Source of the DNA: PALSA-555 sp963731625
Lineage (GTDB): Bacteria > Actinomycetota > Acidimicrobiia > IMCC26256 > PALSA-555
DNA length: 64,000 nucleotides
NCBI GenBank assembly: GCA_963731625.1
Contig: CAVSWH010000001.1
Location: 496,001-560,000 of the forward strand
Reading direction: 5' to 3'
A program made the translations under genes and the position numbers. The first letter of the stretch is position 1; each line of letters opens with the position of its first letter. This document shows positions 8,162 through 16,434 of this stretch, piece after piece. The notes under the pieces are model-generated. The model saw nothing but the letters and a program-made list of their open reading frames with translations, was not told where the DNA came from and ran no database searches.

Positions 8162-9526
8162 GTGGCACTCGTGGACCAGCAGCGCCCGGTGCTCCCCGTG
8201 CCCTACGCGATGGAGCTCCCCGACCGGGTTCGCAAGCAGCGCTATTTCGACCCGGACTTCTTCCAGATGGAAGCCGAGCTCCTGTGGCCGCGGGTCTGGC
8301 AGATGGCCTGCCGCCTCGAGGAGATCCCCGCGGCGAACGACTTCGTCGAGTACGAGTTCCTCGATCAGTCGATCATGGTGCTGCGCACCGCCGACCTCGG
8401 GGTCAGGGCCTTCCAGAACGCCTGCCGCCATCGTGGCGTCAGGGTCATCCAGGGTCGAGGCACATGCCCCAACGGGTTCACCTGCCCGTTCCACGGGTGG
8501 TGCTACGGCCTCGATGGTCGGAACACCCACGTCCCAGCGGCGAAGACCTTCACCGAGCACAACCTGCAGCCCGACGACATCAACCTCATTCCAGTGCGGT
8601 GCGAGGTGTGGGGCGGGTGTGCGTGGATCAATCTCGACGACGACGCGCCACCGCTGCGCCAATGCATCGAGCCCGCCGCGACCACGCTGGACGCGTGGAA
8701 GGTCGAGTCCCTGCGGACCGAGCTGTGGTTCGCGTGCCGGCTCCCGGTGAACTGGAAGCTTGCCGAAGAGGCCTTCGTCGAGATGTATCACGTCGTGCAG
8801 ACTCATCCCCAGCTTGTCATCCCCACACGGTACGGGTCGCGCAACGATGCGGCCTTCGACCCTGACGCGTTCATCGACGCCGACATCCAGTACCTGCGCA
8901 CGATGAGCGAGGGCATGGCCGGCATGGTGCACGCCAACGACGTGCACGTCGCCGAAGGGCTCCGAGCCACCACGCTGCCCGCCGACCCGACGCAGGCGAG
9001 GGCAACATGGAACCGGACACTGAACGACGCGGTGGTGAGCTGGCACCGGAATCGAGGCGCCGACATCCCCGACCTCAACGAGCTCGACGCGCGGGGGCTC
9101 AACGAGACCTTCTACGCGTGCTTCCCGCACTACTTCGTGCTGCCGATGTACAGCAGCGCCTCTTCGTATCGGTTCCGCCCGTTGGCGCCGGAGGAGACGC
9201 TCATGGAGATCTGGTCGCTCACCCGGTTCCCCGAAGGTGAGGAGCCGGGGAAGCCCACGCCGCCCGAGGTGTGGGAGTGCGACGATCCGCGGTGGCCACC
9301 CATCCCCGCCCAGGACTTCTCGAATCTCCCCCGCCAGCAAAGGGGCCTCCACGCGAAGGGCTTCGAGTACATGCGTCTGTCCAGCGGGCTCGAAGGCCAC
9401 ATCTCGAACTTCGAACGGACGATCGACGGGTATCTCGCCGGTCTTCCCTCCGACCGTCTGCTCCCGGCGCTGCAGCTGATCAACGTGTCGCCCTTCGACA
9501 AGCCGTTTCTCGACCTCGGCTTCTGA
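8162..9526 (+). CDS. Rieske non-heme iron oxygenase, large subunit
   Basis: Terminal oxygenase of a Rieske mono- or dioxygenase, 454 residues. The [2Fe-2S] ligands are C88-x-H90 in NACRHRG and C108-P-F-H111 in CPFHGWCYG. The mononuclear iron site is in NWKLAEEAFVEMYHVVQTHP (His210 and His215). A GTG start follows GAGAGAAGGGGGG. Reductase and ferredoxin partners are not in the window. It is followed 14 nt later by a SnoaL-like gene on the same strand, which may act with it. Rieske enzymes of this single-subunit class often act on steroids, choline-like or aromatic substrates; specificity is not readable here. Confidence 0.94.
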   Translation: MALVDQQRPVLPVPYAMELPDRVRKQRYFDPDFFQMEAELLWPRVWQMACRLEEIPAANDFVEYEFLDQSIMVLRTADLGVRAFQNACRHRGVRVIQGRGTCPNGFTCPFHGWCYGLDGRNTHVPAAKTFTEHNLQPDDINLIPVRCEVWGGCAWINLDDDAPPLRQCIEPAATTLDAWKVESLRTELWFACRLPVNWKLAEEAFVEMYHVVQTHPQLVIPTRYGSRNDAAFDPDAFIDADIQYLRTMSEGMAGMVHANDVHVAEGLRATTLPADPTQARATWNRTLNDAVVSWHRNRGADIPDLNELDARGLNETFYACFPHYFVLPMYSSASSYRFRPLAPEETLMEIWSLTRFPEGEEPGKPTPPEVWECDDPRWPPIPAQDFSNLPRQQRGLHAKGFEYMRLSSGLEGHISNFERTIDGYLAGLPSDRLLPALQLINVSPFDKPFLDLGF

Positions 9527-9540
9527 GCGCGCCCACCCCC

Positions 9541-9945
9541 ATGAGCCCGTCGTCGAGCTACGCCGCGGTCGTGGAGGGCGTGCGCGCGGCGATGGCCGCG
9601 TACGCGCAGGCCTTGGACGACGGTCGTACCGATGACATCGTCGCGACGTTCTGCCCCGACGGCGTCTGCGACATCCCGGGCATGGGCACCCTCGAAGGCC
9701 ACGACGCCCTCCGCGACGCCTACGCCAAGTGGAAGCCGGCCCGGCCGCAGCGCCACCTCGTGCTGAACACCCTCGTCACCGACTGGGACGACGACGAGGC
9801 CCACGCGATCAGCGACGTCGTGTTCCTGCTCCAGCGCGACACCGGGTGGGGCATCCAGCTGGTGGGCCGGTACGAGGACGTCCTGCACCACGGCGCCGAC
9901 GGCCGCTGGCGCTTCCACCGCCGCGCGGCCGAGTTCGTGCAGTAG
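9541..9945 (+). CDS. SnoaL-like / nuclear transport factor 2-fold protein
   Basis: Small cone-shaped alpha+beta barrel protein, 134 residues. It starts MSPSSSYAAVVEGVRAAM; the YAQALDDGRTDDIVATFCPDGVCDIPGMGTL stretch and the C-terminal GRWRFHRRAAEFVQ are typical of SnoaL_4/SnoaL-like ring-hydroxylation or isomerase helpers. The ATG at 9541 is 14 nt after the Rieske stop, so it is probably in the same transcript. Such proteins act as isomerases, dehydratases or dioxygenase small subunits; which one applies here is inference only. Confidence 0.82.
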   Translation: MSPSSSYAAVVEGVRAAMAAYAQALDDGRTDDIVATFCPDGVCDIPGMGTLEGHDALRDAYAKWKPARPQRHLVLNTLVTDWDDDEAHAISDVVFLLQRDTGWGIQLVGRYEDVLHHGADGRWRFHRRAAEFVQ

Positions 9946-10039
9946 CCCAGCAGGTGCCAGCGGACGACACGGCACTCCGTGCCACCCGTTGACTGATGGT
10001 CGACGTGGCTGATCCTCGCCGCGCTCGTCGGAGCGTCGT

Positions 10040-11326
10040 TCATCCGTTTCGCTCACCCGGGGTGAACTCGAGGTGCAGCTCGCTGAGACCTCGCAGAACC
10101 CACGTCGGTACGTAGTCAAAGCGGCGGGCGTTCGTGGGGCCGTGGTGCTCCTCGGCCAATCGGATGTCGTGCATCCGGTCGAGGATGCGCTCGAGGCTGA
10201 TGCGGCCCTCGGCGCGGGCCAGGGGGCCGCCGGGACAGGAGTGCTGGCCGCGGCCGAAGGCGATGTGCGCCTGGGTGTTGGGACGGTCGATGTGGAACTC
10301 GGCCGGGCACTCAAAGCGCCGGGGGTCGCGGTTCGCGGCCCCGTTGAGCAGCATGACCGGTGTGCCCGCGGCGATATCCATGTCGCCGATCGTCGTAGCG
10401 CGGCGGGCGAGACGAAAGTCTGCCTTCACCGGACTCTCGATGCGGAGCACTTCTTCGACGAACGCGGGGATGAGGTCGTGGTGTTCCCGTAATTCCGTCT
10501 GGAGGTCAGGGTGTTCGGCAAGGTGTTTCAACGCGGCGGCGAGCAGACGTGCTGTCGTCTCCTGGCCGGCGGCGAACAAGAATGTGGCCGTTCGTACGAC
10601 GGCGGTGACGTCGGGGGTGCTCCCGTCCGGATATGTCGCAACCGCCAACTGTGTCAGCACGTCGTTGCGGGGCTCGCGCCGTCGGTCCTCGATGTACCGG
10701 GCGAACCAGTCGTCGAGCCACGCCAGCGCATTGAGGTCGGACTCGCCCTGTTCCCCGCCGCCGATCTCACCTGGCGTCGCGCTCAAACCAAAGCCGTCCC
10801 GGAATCGCTCGTGGTCCTCCTCCGGTACACCGAGCAGATCAGCGACAACCAACATGGCGAAGGGCTGCGCGTATGCGGCGATGAACTCGCACTGGCCAGC
10901 CGCGACGAACTCGTCGAGCTGTTGATCGGCGAGCCGCCACATGAACGCTTCGTTGTCCTTGAGGCGCTTCGGCGTGATCAGCCGCATCAGCAGCGCCCGC
11001 TCGCGGGTATGCGCGGGCGGGTCCATCGTGACCATGTGCTCGTTCATCGGGAGCTGGTGCCGGTGGCTGTCGATGGTCTCGCTCACGTCGTCGCCTTCGA
11101 GAGCCACCGGGAACGTCGCGAATGGACCGATCACCGAGTTACACGAGGAGAACGTGTCGACGTCGCGGTAGACCTCGCACGCCTCGTCGTATCCAGTGAC
11201 CGCGACGACCCCGTGATGGGGTAGCGGAAGGACTGGGCACATCGAGCGCAGCTGCTCGAAGTACGGATACGGGTCCGCGATGAGCGATTCGTCGCTGAAG
11301 AAGTCGGTCGTCTCCCAGTCCGTCAA
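10040..11326 (-). CDS. Cytochrome P450
   Basis: Soluble bacterial class I P450, 428 residues. It has the I-helix AAGQETT (oxygen activation), ExxR as EEVLR, and heme-binding FGRGQHSCPGGPLAR with the axial Cys. The start is TTG, supported by a strong GAAGGAGG ribosome site about five bases upstream; no ATG or GTG fits as well. Its redox partners are absent here. It is divergent from a TetR gene with about 108 bp between them, the classic local-repressor arrangement. It likely hydroxylates a substrate of the neighbouring oxygenase cluster. Confidence 0.94.
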   Translation of the reverse strand: MTDWETTDFFSDESLIADPYPYFEQLRSMCPVLPLPHHGVVAVTGYDEACEVYRDVDTFSSCNSVIGPFATFPVALEGDDVSETIDSHRHQLPMNEHMVTMDPPAHTRERALLMRLITPKRLKDNEAFMWRLADQQLDEFVAAGQCEFIAAYAQPFAMLVVADLLGVPEEDHERFRDGFGLSATPGEIGGGEQGESDLNALAWLDDWFARYIEDRRREPRNDVLTQLAVATYPDGSTPDVTAVVRTATFLFAAGQETTARLLAAALKHLAEHPDLQTELREHHDLIPAFVEEVLRIESPVKADFRLARRATTIGDMDIAAGTPVMLLNGAANRDPRRFECPAEFHIDRPNTQAHIAFGRGQHSCPGGPLARAEGRISLERILDRMHDIRLAEEHHGPTNARRFDYVPTWVLRGLSELHLEFTPGERNG

Positions 11327-11434
11327 CTCGCCTCCTTCAGCGCCCGGTCGCGAGGCTCACCTGCTGCTGTGCACCCGCACAACGCCTTTGGCAGTTGCTT
11401 AGCATCCCAACGGGCTGCGTGGCAACGTGTCCGG

Positions 11435-12025
11435 GTGACGAGCACGTCTCCTCGCCGCATCGGGGCCGTGGACTCCAAGACGCGGGCCCAGCTGGTTGAC
11501 GCCGCCGAGCAGCTGCTGTTTGAAGAGGGCTACGCGGCGGTCACCTCGCGGCGAGTCGGCGCCAAGGCCGGCCTCAAGCCGCAGCTGGTCCACTACTACT
11601 TCCGAACGATGGACGATCTCTTCGTCGAGATCTTCCGGCGCCGCGCCGACGAGAACCTCGCGCGCTTCGAGCGCACCGCCGCCGCGCGCGGCTCGCTGCG
11701 AACCCTCTGGCAACTCAACGCTGATCCGCGGGGCGCCGTGTTCACGATCGAGTTTGTCGCGCTCGCGAACCACCGTAAGCAGATCCGTGCCGAAATCGCC
11801 CGATACGCGGAGCGCTTTCGCTCTGCTCAGCTCCAGACGATCACGGCCGCGCTCGCCTCGGATGGCGTCGGGGCCGAGCACATTCCGCCCATCGCTGCCT
11901 TGCTCATGATGACCGGCCTGGCCCAGGTGTTGGCCCTCGAACAGATGCTCGGGGTGACTGCGGGGCACGACGACACCCTCTCATTCGTGGATAGCCTGCT
12001 CGATCGGCTCGAACCAGCGCCGTAG
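11435..12025 (+). CDS. TetR/AcrR family transcriptional regulator
   Basis: An N-terminal helix-turn-helix (KTRAQLVDAAEQLLFEEGYAAVTSRRVGAKAGLKPQLVHYYFRTMDDLFVEI) is followed by a helical ligand domain. A GTG at 11435 gives 196 residues and begins close to the HTH. An ATG in frame at 11369 would add 22 poorly conserved residues with no ribosome site, so the start is uncertain. It is divergent from the P450 at 10040-11326 and probably controls it. I found no copy of the TGTACCGACCGGTT operator in this promoter, so it need not be the regulator of the upstream cluster. Confidence 0.88.
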   Translation: MTSTSPRRIGAVDSKTRAQLVDAAEQLLFEEGYAAVTSRRVGAKAGLKPQLVHYYFRTMDDLFVEIFRRRADENLARFERTAAARGSLRTLWQLNADPRGAVFTIEFVALANHRKQIRAEIARYAERFRSAQLQTITAALASDGVGAEHIPPIAALLMMTGLAQVLALEQMLGVTAGHDDTLSFVDSLLDRLEPAP

Positions 12026-12258
12026 CGCCAGTACCAGCTGGAGGTTGTACCGATGACGAGCTACGCGAGGCTGCGGTCGACGACGCGGCACCCGAACACT
12101 CGGAGGCCATCCGTCGCTACTCCTTCAACGTCTTGACGAGCAGGGAGCTCGACACGCTCGCCGTCGTATTTGATCGCCTGCTCGACAATCCCCGCCCGGC
12201 GCTCAGTGCGTCCATCCTCGTCGACCGTCAACGAACGCTGCAGCGGGATTTGCCGTGA
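12026..12258 (+). pseudogene. Possible C-terminal gene remnant, MarR-like end
   Basis: A reading frame without a usable ATG or GTG start runs from a stop at 11992 to TGA at 12256-12258. Its end reads ...VLTSRELDTLAVVFDRLLDNPRP..., resembling the tail of MarR-type regulators (a leucine-rich last helix after LT-EL). Its stop overlaps the start of the next gene as GTGA, a translational-coupling arrangement hard to explain unless this frame was once translated. The 5' part would have been lost when the TetR gene was joined to it. Assignment to MarR is weak; it may be another small protein. Confidence 0.35.
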
Positions 12259-13955
12259 CCCAGCCCTCGGCCCGTAGCCCTTCGACGTTGAACACCGATC
12301 TCGCCATCGCGCTCCCCGACCCGGCCGCACCGATCCTGGATGCCGGAGCACTGACTGAGCTGGCGGCCTTCGGCGAGGAGCGCGCGGTCGAGGTTGGCGA
12401 TGTGCTTTACCGCGCGGGTGACGAGTCCTCCGACTTCGTGGTCGTGCTCGAAGGCGCCGTGGACATCATCCGACCTGATCGTGACGGCGAGACCTTGATC
12501 ACCACCCAGATCGCGGGACGGTTCCTGGGGGAGTTGAGCATGGTGACGGGACAACGCTTGTATCTCACGGCTCGCGTGAGTCAGCGCGGCCGCGTGCTGG
12601 CCATACCGCCCGAGTCGTTCCGCCGGGTCATGAGTACTCACCCAGATCTCGCGGAGACGATCTTTTCGGCATTCGTCGCCCGACGGGAGCTCTTGCGCAC
12701 CGGAGAGGGTGCGCAAGCCATACGGATCATCGGCTCTCGCTACTCGCCGGAGGCCATGGCGTTGCGCGCCTTTGCCGCCCGCTCTCGGGTCCCGCATACG
12801 TGGGTCGACATCGAGGACTCAGACGACGCCGAGGTCCTGCTCGCCGATATGGGGCTCCGGCGGCCGGACACGCCGGTGGTGATCACCACCACCGGCGTGC
12901 TGCGTCACCCATCCCCCGGCGAATTCGCCGAGCATCTCGGACTGACCTTCCGGCCCGCGCCCGGCTACCTGTTCGATCTCGTCGTCGTGGGAAGTGGCCC
13001 GGCCGGCCTGGCGGCAGCCGTCTACGGAGCCTCCGAAGGGCTCAGGACCGTCTCGCTCGACGCCGCATCCGTCGGTGGGCAAGCCGGTGCCAGCTCACGC
13101 ATCGAGAACTACGTCGGCTTTCCCAACGGAATCTCCGGCGAAGAGCTCACGGCCCGTGCCGCTGTCCAGGCACAACGGCTTGGCGCTCGCCTCAACGCAC
13201 CCTGCGAGGTAGCCGGCGTGCGAATCGAGCACGGCTTCCTGGTCATGGTGCTCGCCGACGGCAGCGAGATCCCGACTCGGACCGCGATCATCGCGACCGG
13301 CGCCCGCTACCAACGCCTCGCCGTCGATGATCTGGAGCGCTTCGAAGGCGCTGGGGTCTACTACGCAGCCACCGATCTCGAAGCGCGGATCTGCAGCGGC
13401 TGGCCCGTCATCGTGATTGGCGGAGGCAACTCCGCTGGGCAGGCTTCGATCTACCTCGCCCAACAGGGAAGCCAGGTATCGATCGTGATCCGTGGCAGCG
13501 ACCTCTCGCACAGCATGTCGCACTATCTGATCGAGCGGATCGACGCTGACCCACGCATCGAGCTCGTCATCGACACAGAGGTCCGTGCGCTCGAGGGTGA
13601 GAGCCACCTCGACCACGTCACGCTTGAGCACACGCCCACCGGCGAGCGTCGGACCGTCGCATGCTCCGGGCTGTTCTGCTTCATCGGCGCTGACCCTGCG
13701 ACGACGTGGCTGGCCGGCGCGTTGGAACTTGACGCGAGGCGATTCGTCCTGACCGATCGCTCCTTACCCGAATCGATTGCCGACGGCCCCAACTTCGCGA
13801 CACGACGGCCGTTGCCATTCGAGACGTCGGTGCCGGGCATCTTCGCCGTCGGCGACGTGCGAAGCGGCTCACTGAAACGCGTCGCAGCCGCCGTCGGAGA
13901 AGGGTCGAGCGCGGTCCGATCCGCGATCGAGCATGTCGCGACAATCACGGACTGA
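12255..13955 (+). CDS. cNMP-binding / thioredoxin-like / thioredoxin reductase-like fusion without CxxC
   Basis: 566-residue three-domain flavoprotein. Residues about 25-150 form a cyclic-nucleotide-binding beta-barrel (GRFLGELSMVTGQRLYLTARV). About 155-232 form a thioredoxin/glutaredoxin-like fold (...VPHTWVDIE...TPVVITTTGVL...). From about 238 there is a thioredoxin reductase-like FAD/NAD(P) module: GSGPAG at 246-251, GGQAGASSRIENYVGFP, the second nucleotide motif GGGNSAGQ at about 389-396 and VPGIFAVGDVRSGSLKR for FAD. At the position where thioredoxin reductases carry CAxC the sequence reads YYAATDL (369-375), so the redox disulfide is missing. It may deliver electrons directly to a partner, perhaps the downstream peroxiredoxin. 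The GTG start is coupled to the upstream remnant. Confidence 0.9.
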   Translation: MTQPSARSPSTLNTDLAIALPDPAAPILDAGALTELAAFGEERAVEVGDVLYRAGDESSDFVVVLEGAVDIIRPDRDGETLITTQIAGRFLGELSMVTGQRLYLTARVSQRGRVLAIPPESFRRVMSTHPDLAETIFSAFVARRELLRTGEGAQAIRIIGSRYSPEAMALRAFAARSRVPHTWVDIEDSDDAEVLLADMGLRRPDTPVVITTTGVLRHPSPGEFAEHLGLTFRPAPGYLFDLVVVGSGPAGLAAAVYGASEGLRTVSLDAASVGGQAGASSRIENYVGFPNGISGEELTARAAVQAQRLGARLNAPCEVAGVRIEHGFLVMVLADGSEIPTRTAIIATGARYQRLAVDDLERFEGAGVYYAATDLEARICSGWPVIVIGGGNSAGQASIYLAQQGSQVSIVIRGSDLSHSMSHYLIERIDADPRIELVIDTEVRALEGESHLDHVTLEHTPTGERRTVACSGLFCFIGADPATTWLAGALELDARRFVLTDRSLPESIADGPNFATRRPLPFETSVPGIFAVGDVRSGSLKRVAAAVGEGSSAVRSAIEHVATITD

Positions 13956-14130
13956 CGTCGGCCGCCAGCAACCCCGGATCAGGCAATCCCGGGACACGGC
14001 GACACGTGCGTTGGCCACCGAGGGGTTGCGGACGCAGGGTGCGATGCGGAACGCCGCGCGCTCGATCCGTAGAGGCCGTGAACCAGCGAGCACTTGCTCC
14101 GTTCATTCGCACCGATAACGCTGGCCGCCG

Positions 14131-14625
14131 ATGACGAGTGGCGAAGGCGCAACACCGCTGCGGGTCGGGACCCGGGCTCCCGACTTTGAGCTTTCCTCGG
14201 GCCCGGATCGGACGGTCTCGCTTGCCGAGCTCCGGGGTCGGCCTGTGATCCTTGCGTTCTATCCGGCCGACTGGAGTCCGGTGTGCTCGGACCAGATGGC
14301 CCTCTACGAGGCGGTGCGCCCAGAGTTCCAGCGGTTCGGGGCGGAGATCCTGGGGATCTCGGTCGACGGGCTCTGGTGTCACGTCGCCTTCGCACACGAT
14401 CGGAACCTGTCGTTCCCTCTGCTGGCCGACTTTGAACCCAAAGGTGACGTCGCTCGTGCGTATCACGTCTATCGATCGCACGACGGGACGAGCGAGCGGG
14501 CCCTGTACGTGATCGATGCCGACGGCATCGTGCGCTGGCGCTACGTCTCTCCCGTGGACGTCAATCCAGGCGCGGACGGGATCCTGCGCGCGCTGGAAAG
14601 CATCGACCAGGAGGCACCTGGATGA
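14131..14625 (+). CDS. Peroxiredoxin (AhpC/TSA family)
   Basis: Thiol peroxidase of 164 residues that reduces hydrogen peroxide or organic peroxides. The peroxidatic cysteine is C52 in FYPADWSPVCSDQM, matching the P-x-x-x-S/T-x-x-C active-site pattern. Another Cys at about residue 83 (GLWCHVAF) is not at a standard resolving position, so this may be a 1-Cys or atypical 2-Cys type. It is the first gene of a compact run: its TGA overlaps the ATG of the DsbA-like gene by 4 nt. The preceding reductase-like gene, 175 bp upstream, may supply electrons. Confidence 0.92.
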   Translation: MTSGEGATPLRVGTRAPDFELSSGPDRTVSLAELRGRPVILAFYPADWSPVCSDQMALYEAVRPEFQRFGAEILGISVDGLWCHVAFAHDRNLSFPLLADFEPKGDVARAYHVYRSHDGTSERALYVIDADGIVRWRYVSPVDVNPGADGILRALESIDQEAPG

Positions 14626-15176
14626 GCGCAACCCAGTGGGAAGCCGTCCTCACCTCGGCGGTCACCGACGGTCGGGACCACATCCAGGGACCGGCCGACG
14701 CCGCGGTGACGCTTGTCGAGTACGGCGACTACGAATGCCCGTACTGCGGCGCCGCGTATCCGATCGTCAAGGACATCCAGGCCCGGATGGGAGATCGGCT
14801 CCAATTCGTGTTCCGCAACTTCCCGATCAGCACCTCACACCCGCACGCCGAACGCGCCGCCGAAGCCGCCGAAGCGGCCAGCGCCCAGAGCCGGTTCTGG
14901 CCGATGCATGACCTGCTCTACGAGAACCAGGAGCGCCTCGGAGACCAAGACCTCCACACCTACGCCGAGCGACTCGGCCTCGACCTCGACCGGTTCGACC
15001 ACGAGCTCGCCGAGCATGTCCACGCCGCGCGGGTCCACGACGACTTCCTCAGCGGTGTGCGCAGCGGCGTCAACGGCACCCCGACCTTCTACATCAACGG
15101 AATACGCCACGACGACTCCTTCGACACCGAAACGTTGGTCACCGCGCTGCAACGGGCGACCACATCCGAGCGATAG
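14622..15176 (+). CDS. DsbA-like thioredoxin-fold disulfide oxidoreductase
   Basis: 184-residue thioredoxin-fold protein with the active site C39-P-Y-C42 in EYGDYECPYCGAAYPI and the cis-Pro loop GTPTFYINGIRHDD near the C-terminus, both typical of the DSBA/FrnE-like Thioredoxin_4 family. There is no signal peptide, so a cytoplasmic role in disulfide handling or as partner to the preceding peroxiredoxin is likely. Translation is coupled to the peroxiredoxin through an ATGA overlap. Next downstream, after 61 bp, is osmC. Confidence 0.9.
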   Translation: MSATQWEAVLTSAVTDGRDHIQGPADAAVTLVEYGDYECPYCGAAYPIVKDIQARMGDRLQFVFRNFPISTSHPHAERAAEAAEAASAQSRFWPMHDLLYENQERLGDQDLHTYAERLGLDLDRFDHELAEHVHAARVHDDFLSGVRSGVNGTPTFYINGIRHDDSFDTETLVTALQRATTSER

Positions 15177-15190
15177 ACCGCAGAGAGAAA

Positions 15191-15204
15191 CCTCCTCGAG
15201 GAGG
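15191..15204. promoter_or_regulatory. 14-bp palindrome ahead of osmC, able to pair with its ribosome site
   Basis: CCTCCTCGAGGAGG is a perfect palindrome 34 bp upstream of the osmC ATG. Its CCTCCT half is also complementary to the osmC ribosome site AGGAGG at 15228-15233. It could be a transcription-factor site or an RNA switch; nothing else in the sequence decides between them. Confidence 0.4.
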
Positions 15205-15237
15205 ATCCACCGGCCCATCGAACCGTCAGGAGGCGCG

Positions 15238-15663
15238 ATGCCAGCCAAGGGAAGTGCGGAATGGAAAGGCGACGTGCCCTCGGGCAGCGGCACGTTCACT
15301 GCGGGTGACACCATCACCGGCGGATACACCTACAAGTCACGGTTCGAGGACGGCCCGGGCTCCAACCCCGAGCAGTTGGTCGCAGCGGCTCATGCAGCGT
15401 GCTTCTCGATGGCCCTCTCGAGCATCCTTGCTCAGTCCGGCAGTCCCCCCGACTCGGTGCGCACCGATGCCACCGTCACCCTGCGACCCGTCAATGGGAA
15501 ACCCACCATCACCAAGATCGCGCTCGTGACCGTGGGGCGTGTCCCCGGAATCGACGAGGCCGCCTTCGTCGACCATGCGCTCGCCGCCAAGGCCGGGTGC
15601 CCCGTGAGCAGGGCCTTGGCCGGCGTGCCCGAGATCACCCTGGAGGCTTCGCTCGCCCGATGA
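15238..15663 (+). CDS. osmC: OsmC-family organic hydroperoxide reductase
   Basis: 141-residue OsmC/Ohr-fold peroxidase that detoxifies organic hydroperoxides with two conserved cysteines: C55 in AAHAACFSMAL and C121 in KAGCPVSRAL, the two diagnostic OsmC positions. The N-terminal GSNPEQLVAAAHAACF favours OsmC over Ohr. The ATG at 15238 follows AGGAGG. It is the third stress gene in the run, and its TGA overlaps the ATG of the DNA glycosylase gene by 4 nt. Confidence 0.93.
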   Translation: MPAKGSAEWKGDVPSGSGTFTAGDTITGGYTYKSRFEDGPGSNPEQLVAAAHAACFSMALSSILAQSGSPPDSVRTDATVTLRPVNGKPTITKIALVTVGRVPGIDEAAFVDHALAAKAGCPVSRALAGVPEITLEASLAR

Positions 15664-16274
15664 GCGACCTCGTGATCGGAGACGACCACCTTCCTCGATG
15701 TTCGTGGGGTGCGACGACACCCGAGCTCCAGTCCTACCACGACCAGGAATGGGGTCGGCCGGTCGTCGACGACGATCGGGTCTTCGAGAAGCTGTGCCTG
15801 GAGGGGTTCCAAAGCGGCTTGTCCTGGCTGACGATCCTGCGCAAGCGGGACGCCTTCCGCACGGCGTTCGCATCGTTCGACCCGACCGTCATCGCCGGCT
15901 TCGGCGACGCCGACTTCGATCGGCTCCTCGGTGACACGGGGATCGTCCGGAACAGAGCCAAGATCCGCGCGACCATCACCAACGCTCAGGCCACCATCGG
16001 GCTCCGAGAACGGGGGATCTCGCTCGCTGTGCTCTTGTGGAAGCACGAACCCGGCGAGTCCCCGCCGCCCACCAGCATGGGCGTGCTCCCAGGCTCCACC
16101 CCAGAGTCCAAGGCCCTGTCCGCCGAGCTGCGCAACCACGGCTTCCGTTTCGTCGGACCAACCACCGTCTACGCGGCTATGCAGTCGCTCGGAGTCGTCA
16201 ACGACCACCTCCTCGGCTGCCACTTTCGCGACATTGTCCAATCAATACGCGCAAAGTTCAGCGTCCCGCGGTGA
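15660..16274 (+). CDS. tag: DNA-3-methyladenine glycosylase I
   Basis: Base-excision enzyme of 204 residues that removes 3-methyladenine from alkylated DNA. It has the TAG-family RCSWG (zinc Cys) and YHDQEWGRPVVDDDRVFEKLCLEGFQSGLSW (zinc His and catalytic Glu region), and FRFVGPTTVYAAMQSLGVVNDHLLGCH with the C-terminal zinc His and Cys. Normal length. Its ATG overlaps the osmC stop, placing DNA repair in the same operon as peroxide defence. Confidence 0.95.
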   Translation: MSDLVIGDDHLPRCSWGATTPELQSYHDQEWGRPVVDDDRVFEKLCLEGFQSGLSWLTILRKRDAFRTAFASFDPTVIAGFGDADFDRLLGDTGIVRNRAKIRATITNAQATIGLRERGISLAVLLWKHEPGESPPPTSMGVLPGSTPESKALSAELRNHGFRFVGPTTVYAAMQSLGVVNDHLLGCHFRDIVQSIRAKFSVPR

Positions 16275-16434
16275 CGTCGCCCACATCCGCGCCCAGCGAT
16301 GCCGGCACCCGTGTCGTCGCGTCCGCTCATCGGCACGTCACCCTGAGCCCGCCAGCGCCGTCGTCCTCAACGACCAGCCGCTCTCTATACCGTGGGCTCG
16401 TGACATCACTCGCTGCCCGCCGAACGGAGGTCGC

